A stretch of DNA of 13,420 nt from Gammaproteobacteria bacterium (GCA_018671205.1 JABHIC010000051.1:1-13420), one strand, 5' to 3'. Numbered from the stretch's first letter, positions 1 through 7,241 are shown. Translations and numbers: made by a program. Notes: generated from the sequence alone by a model not told the origin.

Positions 1-1961
1 ATCAACGCACCGCCACCCAACGAACTGCCCGCGCCACTCACCTCCCCGTGGTTATCCTGCATTGACTGCAACAGATCACTGGGGTCAACAATCAGGGCCA
101 CCCCGCCATCCCTCAGCAGCGTCACCCCCTGCATATCCCTCAGCTTACCCAGACGACTGTCAAACGTACGGGCCACCACATCCTGCTCATCCATCACCTC
201 TTCCACCAGCAGTCCACGGCGCTCAGCACCACGCCCCAGCAGTAGCAGGTGCTTCTGCTCGATCTTCTCATAGATCGGGGCCAGCCCCATCATCCCACTG
301 AAGTCATGTAGCGGGAGGGTGACATCATCAATACGTATTGACTGGCGCCCCTCGATCTGGCGCAGATCCGCTTGCACAGCCCGGCGCACCTCACCAATCT
401 CATTGAGAGGGAAGGCGTAGATCTGACGTCCAAAGTAGGCGGACTGTCCACCCGTAACCATCAGGCAGCGGGTCAGTGAGAGGGTCAGGGGCAGCTCAAT
501 CACAAAGCGACTCCCCACCCCATTCTCGGGATGCTCCAGCGTGACCATCCCCCCCACCTTCTCCACCTCCACCTTGACGATATCGAGACCAAAACCCCGC
601 CCCGAGGTGCTACTGACCTCTCTGCTGGTACTGAACCCCGGCAGGAAGAGAAACTGCTCCTGCTCCTGCTGACTCATCGCCTGCCACAGCGGCTCTGTGG
701 TGTCTCCACGCTCAACCACCCGACGACCAATATGTGCCATATCGATGCCCTGGCCATCATCCTCCAGGGTGATACGGATCTGTCCTCCAAGCTGAACCGC
801 ACTCAGGGTCAACTTCCCCTGCTCCGGCTTGCCCGCCCTGCGGCGCTCTTCGGCCGTCTCCAGACCGTGATCGAGACTGTTTCGCAGCAGATGAATCATC
901 GGCGCCCGTACCGACTCCAGTACCGCACGGTCAATCCGCGTCTGCTCACCACGAATCTCTATGTGGCACTGTTTACCCAGCTCCTGAGCCAGATCCCGAA
1001 CCACACGCGGATAGTTGGAGAAGAGGTTGGAGAGCGGCACCAGACGGGCACGGGTCACCTCATCCCGCAGGTTCTCGCCCAGGAACTGGAGCCGTGACTC
1101 GGTCAGATCAAGCCGCTCAATGGATTCACTATGCTGCCCGACGATCGTGCGCATCTTGCGCTGCAGACTCCCCATCCGCTCCAGTGGCGGATCAATCCCC
1201 GCCGCCTGGATTTTATCCATCATCGTCCCCAGAAAGAGCCCCAGTTCGCGCTGCACCTGAGAGAGCTGCTGCCCGGAGCCACGCATCATCTGTCGCTGAT
1301 CCTGTAGTGCATCAACCGCTACGGTAAACTCACCAGAGAGGGTGAGCAGGGCATCGGTCAGCTGCTCATAATCCCCCGCCTGCCGGATGCCTGAGGCTGG
1401 TGAGGGGGCGGCAGGTTCCTCGCTTGCCCGGCTCTTCTCAGCCGCGTTCGTTACATCCTCTGCAGCTTCCGGCTGTTCCATTTCAGCCGTTTTATCTGTG
1501 GTTTGGTCTACCGCTTGGTCTGCCTCTTGTGGCTCCCGTACCGACGCTTCGCTGGCAAGCGCCAGTGGCTCACCACGAAGATAGGCCTGCACAGCAGGAG
1601 GGAGTTTCTCCTCACCACTGAATGGGGTGCCATCGACGCGTGACTGCAGCAGCCCCTCCACCAGATCCAGAGCAAAGAGGGTCAGATTGGTCAGGTCCGG
1701 CATACGGATCTCCCCCTCTCCATCCATCAGTGCGTGGTAGATATCCTCAATCTGGTGCGCCACATCCTTGATCTCATCAAACTGAATGGCCCGTGCCGCC
1801 CCCTTGATGGTGTGAAACTCCCGCATCAACGACTCTAACAGCTCGTTGCTGACCTCTCCTGCCCCGGCGGCACGCTCCAGCTCCATTGCCAGATTACTCG
1901 CGCTACGGAGCTGTCCCTCCACCTGGGAACGGAAAATTGCTAGAAAATCGATCTCTGCCAT
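1..1961 (-). CDS. cheA: CheA-family chemosensory histidine kinase (Wsp/hybrid type), 3' end beyond window
   Basis: This is the autophosphorylating kinase of a chemosensory array; it takes input through MCP and CheW and passes phosphate to receiver domains. The visible 653 residues show an Hpt (P1) domain at about 1-110 with the motif HTIKGAAR and phospho-acceptor His50. A low-complexity Glu/Ala/Ser linker follows (about 130-195), with no P2 domain. Next come a helical dimerisation region, an HATPase domain (N box Asn361 in HLLRNSLDHG; G1 box DDGQG at 401-405; G2 box GRGFGLDIVK from 454) and a CheW-like P5 domain from about 490. After P5 the reading frame enters a Gly/Ser/Ala linker (ending SSLGGGAL) and runs off the window, which suggests a further C-terminal domain, as in hybrid CheA-REC proteins such as WspE. 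The ATG at 1961 is preceded by a modest purine-rich GGGTAGAG. It is the fourth gene of the minus-strand cluster. The CheA assignment is firm; the WspE-like assignment is inference. Confidence 0.93.
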   Translation of the reverse strand, partial: MAEIDFLAIFRSQVEGQLRSASNLAMELERAAGAGEVSNELLESLMREFHTIKGAARAIQFDEIKDVAHQIEDIYHALMDGEGEIRMPDLTNLTLFALDLVEGLLQSRVDGTPFSGEEKLPPAVQAYLRGEPLALASEASVREPQEADQAVDQTTDKTAEMEQPEAAEDVTNAAEKSRASEEPAAPSPASGIRQAGDYEQLTDALLTLSGEFTVAVDALQDQRQMMRGSGQQLSQVQRELGLFLGTMMDKIQAAGIDPPLERMGSLQRKMRTIVGQHSESIERLDLTESRLQFLGENLRDEVTRARLVPLSNLFSNYPRVVRDLAQELGKQCHIEIRGEQTRIDRAVLESVRAPMIHLLRNSLDHGLETAEERRRAGKPEQGKLTLSAVQLGGQIRITLEDDGQGIDMAHIGRRVVERGDTTEPLWQAMSQQEQEQFLFLPGFSTSREVSSTSGRGFGLDIVKVEVEKVGGMVTLEHPENGVGSRFVIELPLTLSLTRCLMVTGGQSAYFGRQIYAFPLNEIGEVRRAVQADLRQIEGRQSIRIDDVTLPLHDFSGMMGLAPIYEKIEQKHLLLLGRGAERRGLLVEEVMDEQDVVARTFDSRLGKLRDMQGVTLLRDGGVALIVDPSDLLQSMQDNHGEVSGAGSSLGGGAL

Positions 1962-1984
1962 ATCACTCTACCCTAATCTGCTTT

Positions 1985-2018
1985 GATTCCCACTCAGTCT
2001 ATTCTGATGCCCACTCAG
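1985..2018. repeat. 13-bp direct repeat in the cheW-cheA spacer
   Basis: Two copies of GAT(T/G)CCCACTCAG lie at 1985-1997 and 2006-2018 with 12 of 13 bases identical and a 21-bp period. They fill much of the 87-bp untranslated gap between the cheW stop and the cheA start. This spacer is the longest inside the cluster, and its function is unknown. A period of two helical turns would suit a protein-binding site, but chance duplication is equally possible. Confidence 0.5.
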
Positions 2019-2048
2019 CCAGCCCGGTGACAGCTGCGGTTTCCTGGC

Positions 2049-2537
2049 TCAACGACCCACCTCCGTCTGCAACATCTCCAGCTCCACATCCTGCAACAGC
2101 CTGCGCAGCAGAATCCGCTGGATCATCCCCTCATCCGCAAGGTTCATCCCGTTGATAAAGGGGGATTTACTCTCTGTAGTTAAAATGCCGTCACGATAGC
2201 TCTGCTCGTCAAACTGACGAATCCCCTGCCAGCCATCCATCACCACCCCATAGCGAAACGTCTCCCTACCGGTCAGCAGCAGACGGGTTCCTTTGGGGTA
2301 GCTACTCTGCACCGCCTCCGTGGCCGAGATTTGTGGAGGCGGCGAGGGGCGGAAGTGGCCCAACCGCTCCTGAATATCGACCACCGGAACCAGTGCCCCG
2401 CGCAGATTGAGCACCCCGGCGAGAAAACCGGGGGCGGAGGGGATGGTGCGCAGGGTGGACATATGCAGCACCTCATCCACATCCATCAGGTCCACGCCGT
2501 AGCGCTCCCCGGCAATATCAAATAACAACATCTCCAT
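2049..2537 (-). CDS. cheW: CheW-type chemosensory adaptor
   Basis: A 162-residue cytoplasmic adaptor that would couple the receptor to the CheA kinase at the array base. A single CheW domain fills the protein: an N-terminal strand LLFDIAGERYGVDL (about 4-17), the conserved VLNLRGALVPVVDI segment (about 43-56), then the RLLLTGRETFRYGVVMDG region. The standard CheW core is intact and there is no extra domain. The ATG at 2537 is favoured over the second ATG two codons later because a strong Shine-Dalgarno (AGAGGAGAG) ends five bases upstream. It lies 53 bp after the MCP stop and 87 bp before cheA on the same strand. It is the second CheW-type protein of the cluster, as in Wsp systems (WspB/WspD). 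The C-terminal part after about residue 110 is less conserved and may set partner specificity. Confidence 0.93.
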   Translation of the reverse strand: MEMLLFDIAGERYGVDLMDVDEVLHMSTLRTIPSAPGFLAGVLNLRGALVPVVDIQERLGHFRPSPPPQISATEAVQSSYPKGTRLLLTGRETFRYGVVMDGWQGIRQFDEQSYRDGILTTESKSPFINGMNLADEGMIQRILLRRLLQDVELEMLQTEVGR

Positions 2538-2590
2538 GGACGCTCTCCTCTTTCACTCACGCTGGCGGCAGGCCTGTCGCCTTACGCGCA

Positions 2591-5581
2591 TCAGGTTCGG
2601 AAGGCTGCAACCGCATCGGACAGTTGAGTCGCCATCGCATTCAATTCATAGGCTGCCGATGAGGTCTGGCGAGCCGCCTGGGCCGCAATATTGGAGGCAT
2701 TAAGCAGTTCGGTGATGGTCTGCTGCGCCTCGGTCGAGGAGACAGCCTGCTGATTTACCCCGACAGCGATCTCCTCGGTACGGCTGCTGATCTCTCCCAT
2801 ATTGAGGTTGACCTCCTGCATGGTGGCGGTAGAGTCCTCTACCAGCTCGATACCGAGGCGGATCTCTTCCGAGGATTTATCCATCGAGACCACGGAGGAT
2901 TCGGTGGCACGCTGAATATCACGGACCATACCGCCAATCCCTCCGGCGGAGTCAATAGAGCGGTCGGAGAGGCGACGAATCTCGGTCGCCACCACGGAGA
3001 ACCCTTTCCCCATCTCTCCCGCCTTATTGGCCTCAATGGCGGCATTGAGCGAGAGCAGGGTGGTCTGATCTGCCACCCCGGAGATGGCGCTGACCGCATC
3101 GGTGATGGTGTCCATCTGGTCGTTGAGTGCCTTAATCCGATCCGAGGTCTGACGGGTGGACTCCCCAATCGCGTTCATCGACTCCATCATCTGACTGGAG
3201 CGGTTATTGGCATCACCCACCTTGGTGGCGATCCCGCCACTGCTTTTCGCCACGGTGGTTGCACTGCTCGCCAACTGCTCTGAGCTCTGCGCAATCTGGC
3301 GCAGAGTGACACTAAACTCATTGAGTGACCCCGCCTGCTCGGTGGAGGTGGCCGACTGCTGACTGGAGGCGGCCTGAATCTCATTGACGGTGGTGGAGAT
3401 CTGTACCGAGGCACACTGAATACGGTCCACCAGTGACATCAGATTGGCACGCATATGGTCAAAGGTGGTTGCCAACTGCCCCAATTCATCTCGACTATCC
3501 ACACTAATGGCCTGGGTCAGATCCCCCGCGGCCACCCGCTGCGCCCCCATCAACAGCTGGTTAATGGCCGCAAGAATGGGACGGGGAACCGCATAGAGGA
3601 CAAAGCCCCCGAGCAGTACGCCCACCACCACCAGAACCATCAGCAGATTTTGTGCCTCCGAACCTGTGATTTGCAGCTCTCGCGACTGGCTCGAAATCTC
3701 CCCCCACGCCCCATCCGAGAGCTGGGTCGCCAGATTCAGTAGCTGCTCGCCGGTCTGTCTGAGCTGATCCTTCTGCTGATCAATCTGGCTGTTTGCCTGG
3801 ATCAGCGCTTCGGCTACCGCATCGGACTCCGCAACCACATCACGAAACTGCCGCTGATACTCGATCAGCTGTTTACGCACCTCACCCATCTGCAGAGTGA
3901 CCTTCTCATCACCGCTCTCACGACGAACCTGATCGCTGATTGCCAGTGCGGTATCAACTGAGGCAAGAGCGGAATCAACAAAGGACTGCTTGTTAAGCTG
4001 AAGATAACGGGCCACCTGAATCTGGACGGAGAGCAGCTCCCGATCCAGATCAGAGAGTTTGCTCCCCATGTTGACCGACTCAACCGTCTTCCGGTTGACT
4101 GTCAGCGTCCTTGATAAGGCGGCCTCTGCGGCCTCATTAGACCTCTCAAAGATCCGATTTGCAGTGCTCACCGCGGCATTTGCAACCTTCTCACTGGCGG
4201 CAGCGGCATTCTCTGCGGAGATCAGGAGAGCATCCCGACTCTGGGAGGAGAGCTGTTCGGTGGCAGCGGCTGCCGCAGCCGCCGCTAACGCCTGCGCCTC
4301 CACTGCACTATCTGCGTTCACTCGTGCCGTCTCGGCACTCTCTTTTGCCAGACGCTCCTGCGCCTCAACGGCCACCTTTTTGACAGCAGCAGCAGCAGCA
4401 GCAGCAGCACTGCTGTCATTATCATTACCTTTCAGGGTGGAGGCCCCTGCCTCATTGCCACGAGCCGTCCCGGCCAGGGCGGCCTCACGAATGGCCCGAT
4501 CAGCCTCTCGATCAAAATCTGCCCGTGCGATTCGAGCCGACTCAGTGAGCTGCTTATCCGCCTCACTCCTTGCCACAACGACCTTTCTCTGGGCGGCGGC
4601 ACCGGCATCAATAAGCGCCTGTTTAGCAAGCGCTGCCGATGCCTCAAGCTGTTCTGCTGCAAGGAGCTGCTCCTCTTTGAGCTCGGCACCGGCGGAACGG
4701 CCATCCTCTTCCAGTTTTTTGTCTGCGGCCTGTTTGGCGAGAGTGGCGGTCGACGCAGCCTCGGTGGCAGTAGCACGTGCATCCGTAATATTCTGTTTGA
4801 GCCCATTTTTGGTGTTGATCCAGTAATCATCCACAACACCCTTGACCAACAGACGCAGTTCCGCAGAACGAACCGTGAGTTCGTTCTTGCTCTCATTGGT
4901 CCTGACAAGATCTTGATTCACTGAGGATCGTGCCTCTTTCACATTTTTTACCTGCTCGGAAAACTGCTGTTCGTAGGCATCCACTGAGTCAGACATTTTG
5001 AGGTACTGATCCGTGGTCTGGGCACCCGTCGCCTTCTCGATCTCTGTTCCCAGTTCAGTTGCCTTCTCCAGCTGTCCCCGTAGTTTGGTAATAAAGCGGC
5101 CGGAACGATCCAGCGCCTCCTGCTCCTCTTTGATAAGGAAGTCCTTCTCCGCATCACGCGCCCGGAAGACCGACACCTTGATCGACTCAGTGATTTTTGC
5201 AAGGGCACTCTGGCGATCTGCAATACTGACAGAGAGATCATTAATCTCGACGATAGAGGTGAAGGAGATGACCCCCAGGGTGAGAATAATCAGGGTCAAC
5301 AGTGAGAGTGAGGCCATCAGTTTGGCCTTGATCGAGAAGCCACTGGTGCGCATCAAGCCACTGCTCTGAGCGGTGACGCTACTCGCCACACCCTCATCGG
5401 AAGAGTCCGCACTGCTCTTACCAGAGGCCGCATCACGCATGCGCTGATTAAAACCTTGCGGAGTAAGATCCGGCTGTTCTCCCCCACGCCCCTCCATCTC
5501 ATCTCCCAACGGCACACCGTTACGGATCCCATCCGACTCCGGCATGACAAATGATTGCCCCTCACTCTTCTCTTCGCTCAT
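2591..5581 (-). CDS. Methyl-accepting chemotaxis-type receptor with very large alanine-rich periplasmic domain (WspA-like signalling tip)
   Basis: A 996-residue membrane receptor. In order: an acidic cytoplasmic N-terminal tail (1 to about 85), TM1 (about 88-112), a periplasmic region of about 535 residues, TM2 (about 646-668), a HAMP domain (about 665-718) and a cytoplasmic coiled-coil hairpin. The tip around 836-860 carries DQTTLLSLNAAIEANKAGE, followed by FSVVATEIRRLSDRS. Tsr Phe373 and Arg388 are replaced by Asp and Lys, as I recall for WspA. Distance from HAMP to tip is about two heptads longer than in Tsr, fitting the 40H class. There is no C-terminal CheR-binding pentapeptide (ends VAAFRT). 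The periplasmic part begins with RARDAEKDFLI, reminiscent of helical HBM-type sensors, but an Ala/Glu/Lys/Arg-rich helix (about 258-493) separates its two halves. A TTG at 5602 is in frame, but the ATG at 5581 has GAGGAAGA seven bases upstream and is preferred. The ligand is unknown. Confidence 0.92.
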   Translation of the reverse strand: MSEEKSEGQSFVMPESDGIRNGVPLGDEMEGRGGEQPDLTPQGFNQRMRDAASGKSSADSSDEGVASSVTAQSSGLMRTSGFSIKAKLMASLSLLTLIILTLGVISFTSIVEINDLSVSIADRQSALAKITESIKVSVFRARDAEKDFLIKEEQEALDRSGRFITKLRGQLEKATELGTEIEKATGAQTTDQYLKMSDSVDAYEQQFSEQVKNVKEARSSVNQDLVRTNESKNELTVRSAELRLLVKGVVDDYWINTKNGLKQNITDARATATEAASTATLAKQAADKKLEEDGRSAGAELKEEQLLAAEQLEASAALAKQALIDAGAAAQRKVVVARSEADKQLTESARIARADFDREADRAIREAALAGTARGNEAGASTLKGNDNDSSAAAAAAAAVKKVAVEAQERLAKESAETARVNADSAVEAQALAAAAAAAATEQLSSQSRDALLISAENAAAASEKVANAAVSTANRIFERSNEAAEAALSRTLTVNRKTVESVNMGSKLSDLDRELLSVQIQVARYLQLNKQSFVDSALASVDTALAISDQVRRESGDEKVTLQMGEVRKQLIEYQRQFRDVVAESDAVAEALIQANSQIDQQKDQLRQTGEQLLNLATQLSDGAWGEISSQSRELQITGSEAQNLLMVLVVVGVLLGGFVLYAVPRPILAAINQLLMGAQRVAAGDLTQAISVDSRDELGQLATTFDHMRANLMSLVDRIQCASVQISTTVNEIQAASSQQSATSTEQAGSLNEFSVTLRQIAQSSEQLASSATTVAKSSGGIATKVGDANNRSSQMMESMNAIGESTRQTSDRIKALNDQMDTITDAVSAISGVADQTTLLSLNAAIEANKAGEMGKGFSVVATEIRRLSDRSIDSAGGIGGMVRDIQRATESSVVSMDKSSEEIRLGIELVEDSTATMQEVNLNMGEISSRTEEIAVGVNQQAVSSTEAQQTITELLNASNIAAQAARQTSSAAYELNAMATQLSDAVAAFRT
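4384..4409. repeat. Perfect trinucleotide microsatellite, eight CAG units (GCT on the coding strand)
   Basis: Eight uninterrupted CAG units (plus a partial CA) read on the coding strand as eight identical GCT alanine codons inside the MCP periplasmic domain (about residues 392-399). The tract is flanked by an exact inverted repeat, TGACAGCAG at 4381-4389 and CTGCTGTCA at 4410-4418, so it could form a slipped hairpin. A second run of eight alanines in the same protein (4262-4285) uses mixed codons, so the purity of this tract is not dictated by the protein sequence. Length changes would add or remove alanines without a frameshift. Confidence 0.85.
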
Positions 5582-5619
5582 CTGATCTTCCTCAAGATTC
5601 AATACTAAACCAATTCAAC

Positions 5620-5632
5620 TTAACCCGGTTAA
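5620..5632. promoter_or_regulatory. 13-bp perfect palindrome upstream of the MCP gene
   Basis: TTAACC-C-GGTTAA is an exact inverted repeat with a one-base centre, in the gap between the upstream CheW gene and the MCP start (about 38 bp before its ATG). Its shape fits a dimeric transcription-factor half-site pair, but I recognise no specific regulator. No strong promoter is visible right beside it. Confidence 0.4.
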
Positions 5633-5633
5633 A

Positions 5634-5654
5634 GCCAGCGTATTACCCGCTGGC
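5634..5654 (-). terminator. Intercistronic hairpin after the CheW-like gene
   Basis: An exact 7-bp stem GCCAGCG / CGCTGGC with a 7-base loop begins 11 bases past the CheW-like stop codon. On the minus strand only three T residues follow it (CGCTGGCTTTAACC). It could be a weak terminator or an mRNA-stabilising/attenuating hairpin that lowers or separates MCP expression from the first gene. The short T-run argues against efficient termination. Confidence 0.4.
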
Positions 5655-5665
5655 CACTTCTATTT

Positions 5666-6301
5666 TCACAACATCTCCCGTACACCGCGCAACAGTGTGC
5701 CGACATGAATACGACTGATGGAGTCACCACTATGGCTGTCGGTCACGGCATCAATATATCGGCTCTTCTCGCTCTCATCCCCCTCGTGGAGTAGCTGTAG
5801 CTGCGCCTCATCGATATCGGTTACGGTCAAAATCTCGTCAATCAGAAATGCGGTACGCTGCTGATCCTCCTCGTCCGACTCCTTGAATAGCAGCACACGC
5901 TGTTTTTCATTGGGGGCAACGGAGCCGCGCAGATTGAGCATCTGCCCGAGATCGATGGTGAGTATGGTCTCGCCACGCAGATTGATCAAGCCGATGGCCG
6001 CAGCGGGGAGATGGGGCAGACGAACACCGAGGGTGACCGTTGAGACCTCATCCAGTGCACTCATCGGGAGAATAAACTGCTCACCGGCGAGCAGAAAGTG
6101 AAGCCACTCCGCCGAGGCCCAGATATTGTCGGCCTCCCCCTTCTCCTGGGCGTAGAAGTTGGCCCACTCGTCGAGTTGAGCATTGCTCAGGTTGGGAGCT
6201 GCAGAAAAAAGAGACGGATCACTGCTCGCATCACTGCTCATAGGTAAATAGACCGCCGCCCCTCCTGGTGTCATTATATTTATAGGGTCAAAGGATAACA
6301 C
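5666..6301 (-). CDS. CheW-domain scaffold protein with N-terminal extension (first gene of chemosensory cluster)
   Basis: A 211-residue CheW-family protein. The CheW domain occupies about residues 62-211: WLHFLLAGEQFILPMSALDEV, then AIGLINLRGETILTIDLGQML (about 102-122), the hallmark INLRG/ID pattern, then RVLLFKESDEED. The first 60 residues are not CheW-like; they contain a Ser/Ala-rich stretch and a short amphipathic segment (LDEWANFYAQEK). It likely bridges receptor and CheA alongside the second CheW in the cluster. The start is uncertain. GTG at 6301 gives the full length but has only GAAGAG two bases upstream. ATG at 6274 has no ribosome site. ATG at 6241 lies 19 bases after a GGAGG, which is too far for comfort. 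The gene lies 55 bp after galU with a TATAAT box between, so it probably starts the chemosensory transcript. Confidence 0.88.
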   Translation of the reverse strand: MLSFDPINIMTPGGAAVYLPMSSDASSDPSLFSAAPNLSNAQLDEWANFYAQEKGEADNIWASAEWLHFLLAGEQFILPMSALDEVSTVTLGVRLPHLPAAAIGLINLRGETILTIDLGQMLNLRGSVAPNEKQRVLLFKESDEEDQQRTAFLIDEILTVTDIDEAQLQLLHEGDESEKSRYIDAVTDSHSGDSISRIHVGTLLRGVREML

Positions 6302-6330
6302 TACTCTTCGATCATAAAACAGTATTTTTC

Positions 6331-6359
6331 ATTATATTTTGTAGACTTATCAGTGCTTA
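6331..6359 (-). promoter_or_regulatory. Candidate sigma-70 promoter for the chemosensory cluster
   Basis: On the minus strand a perfect TATAAT (6336-6331) sits 17 bp after TAAGCA, a weak -35 match (3 of 6) that includes the galU stop codon. Initiation would fall near 6325, leaving a leader of about 20-25 nt before the GTG at 6301. The -10 is convincing; the -35 is poor, so an activator or read-through from galU is possible. Confidence 0.5.
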
Positions 6360-7241
6360 GCGATCCGGGGAGTGGCTCTGCACGCTCATCTGCTGAAGCA
6401 GCCCCTCCCGGGTCTCCGGGTCTCTCAGCCCATAGTCGATATTTGCCCGCAGGAACCCCTGTTTATTGCCACAATCGTAGCTGGTTCCCTCAAAGGTATA
6501 GGCGTAGACCGGCTCCTCCTGAATGAGTGCCGCAATCGCATCAGTGAGCTGGATCTCTCCACCACTACCCGGGGTGGTCTGTTCCAGTAACTGCATCACC
6601 CTGGGGGGGAGAATGTAGCGCCCTACCACGGAGAGGTTGGAGGGGGCATTTTCCGGGGTCGGTTTCTCAACGATACCGGAGAGCTGCCGCAGCCCCTCCT
6701 CGCCCCCCGCTTCGAGGGAGACAATGCCATATTTATCGACCTGGTCATGCGCCACCGGCTCCACCGCGATAATGCTATGCCCCAACTGCTGGTAGACTTT
6801 CATCATCTGGGCCATACAGCCCCGCTGAGGGTGGTGGATCAGTACATCGGGCAGAATCACCCCAAAGGGCTCATTTCCCACCAGCTCTTTGGCACAGAGA
6901 ACCGCATGGCCCAACCCCAATGGCTCATGCTGACGCACCGCAGCCACCCGGATATTTTCTGGCAGGATGGTTCGCACCCGCTCCAGCAACTGCGTTTTAC
7001 CTTTTTTTTCCAGGGTGCGTTCCAGCTCCACATTGATGTCGAAGTGGTCCTCCAGCGCACGCTTGCTGGGGTGGGTAACGAGAATAATTTCGGTTGCACC
7101 GGCCTCGACCGCCTCCTCCACGACATACTGAATCAGCGGCTTATCGACGATAGGCAACATCTCCTTGGGAATCGCCTTGGTGGCGGGAAGAAAACGGGTA
7201 CCCAGACCCGCGACCGGGAGAACATATTTTTTGATTGGCAT
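6357..7241 (-). CDS. galU: UTP--glucose-1-phosphate uridylyltransferase
   Basis: This enzyme makes UDP-glucose and pyrophosphate from UTP and glucose-1-phosphate in the cytoplasm, supplying glycosyl donors for exopolysaccharide, LPS and trehalose pathways. The 294 residues match the usual bacterial GalU length (about 290-300). Diagnostic stretches are the nucleotide-binding VLPVAGLGTRFLPATKA near the N-terminus followed by IPKEMLPIVDKPLIQY, the metal/nucleotide loop GVILPDVLI, the sugar-binding IVEKP and SNLSVVGRYIL motifs, GGEIQLTDAI, and a C-terminal GTSYDCGNKQGF. Everything expected is present. The ATG at 7241 is preferred over an in-frame TTG at 7250; neither has a strong Shine-Dalgarno. 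The gene is divergent from the response regulator at 7356 and sits directly upstream of the CheW-MCP-CheW-CheA cluster. It could be functionally linked if that cluster controls polysaccharide output, which is inference. Confidence 0.96.
   Translation of the reverse strand: MPIKKYVLPVAGLGTRFLPATKAIPKEMLPIVDKPLIQYVVEEAVEAGATEIILVTHPSKRALEDHFDINVELERTLEKKGKTQLLERVRTILPENIRVAAVRQHEPLGLGHAVLCAKELVGNEPFGVILPDVLIHHPQRGCMAQMMKVYQQLGHSIIAVEPVAHDQVDKYGIVSLEAGGEEGLRQLSGIVEKPTPENAPSNLSVVGRYILPPRVMQLLEQTTPGSGGEIQLTDAIAALIQEEPVYAYTFEGTSYDCGNKQGFLRANIDYGLRDPETREGLLQQMSVQSHSPDR

Noticed and set aside
531..1097. 188-codon plus-strand open frame opposite cheA
   Set aside because: It lies fully inside the HATPase-encoding part of cheA, which has clear motifs in the minus frame; the plus translation shows no recognisable domain.
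2564..2581. Imperfect palindrome GGCGGCAGGCCTGTCGCC between the MCP and cheW genes
   Set aside because: The stem is interrupted by a mismatch and there is no T-run, so it does not look like a terminator; chance is likely in GC-rich sequence.
4059..4826. 255-codon plus-strand open frame opposite the MCP gene
   Set aside because: It is the mirror of the alanine-rich MCP coding region; its Ala/Ser-rich composition comes from the GCN/AGC bias of the opposite strand, and no ribosome site or family motif is present.
5582..5602. TTG start seven codons upstream of the MCP ATG
   Set aside because: The strong GAGGAAGA ribosome site lies between this TTG and the ATG at 5581, so the ATG is the better start.
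6302..6315. Five-codon mini-ORF (ATG-ATC-GAA-GAG-TAG) just before the GTG of the CheW-like gene
   Set aside because: It is too short to judge and has no ribosome site; it may be chance in an AT-rich leader.
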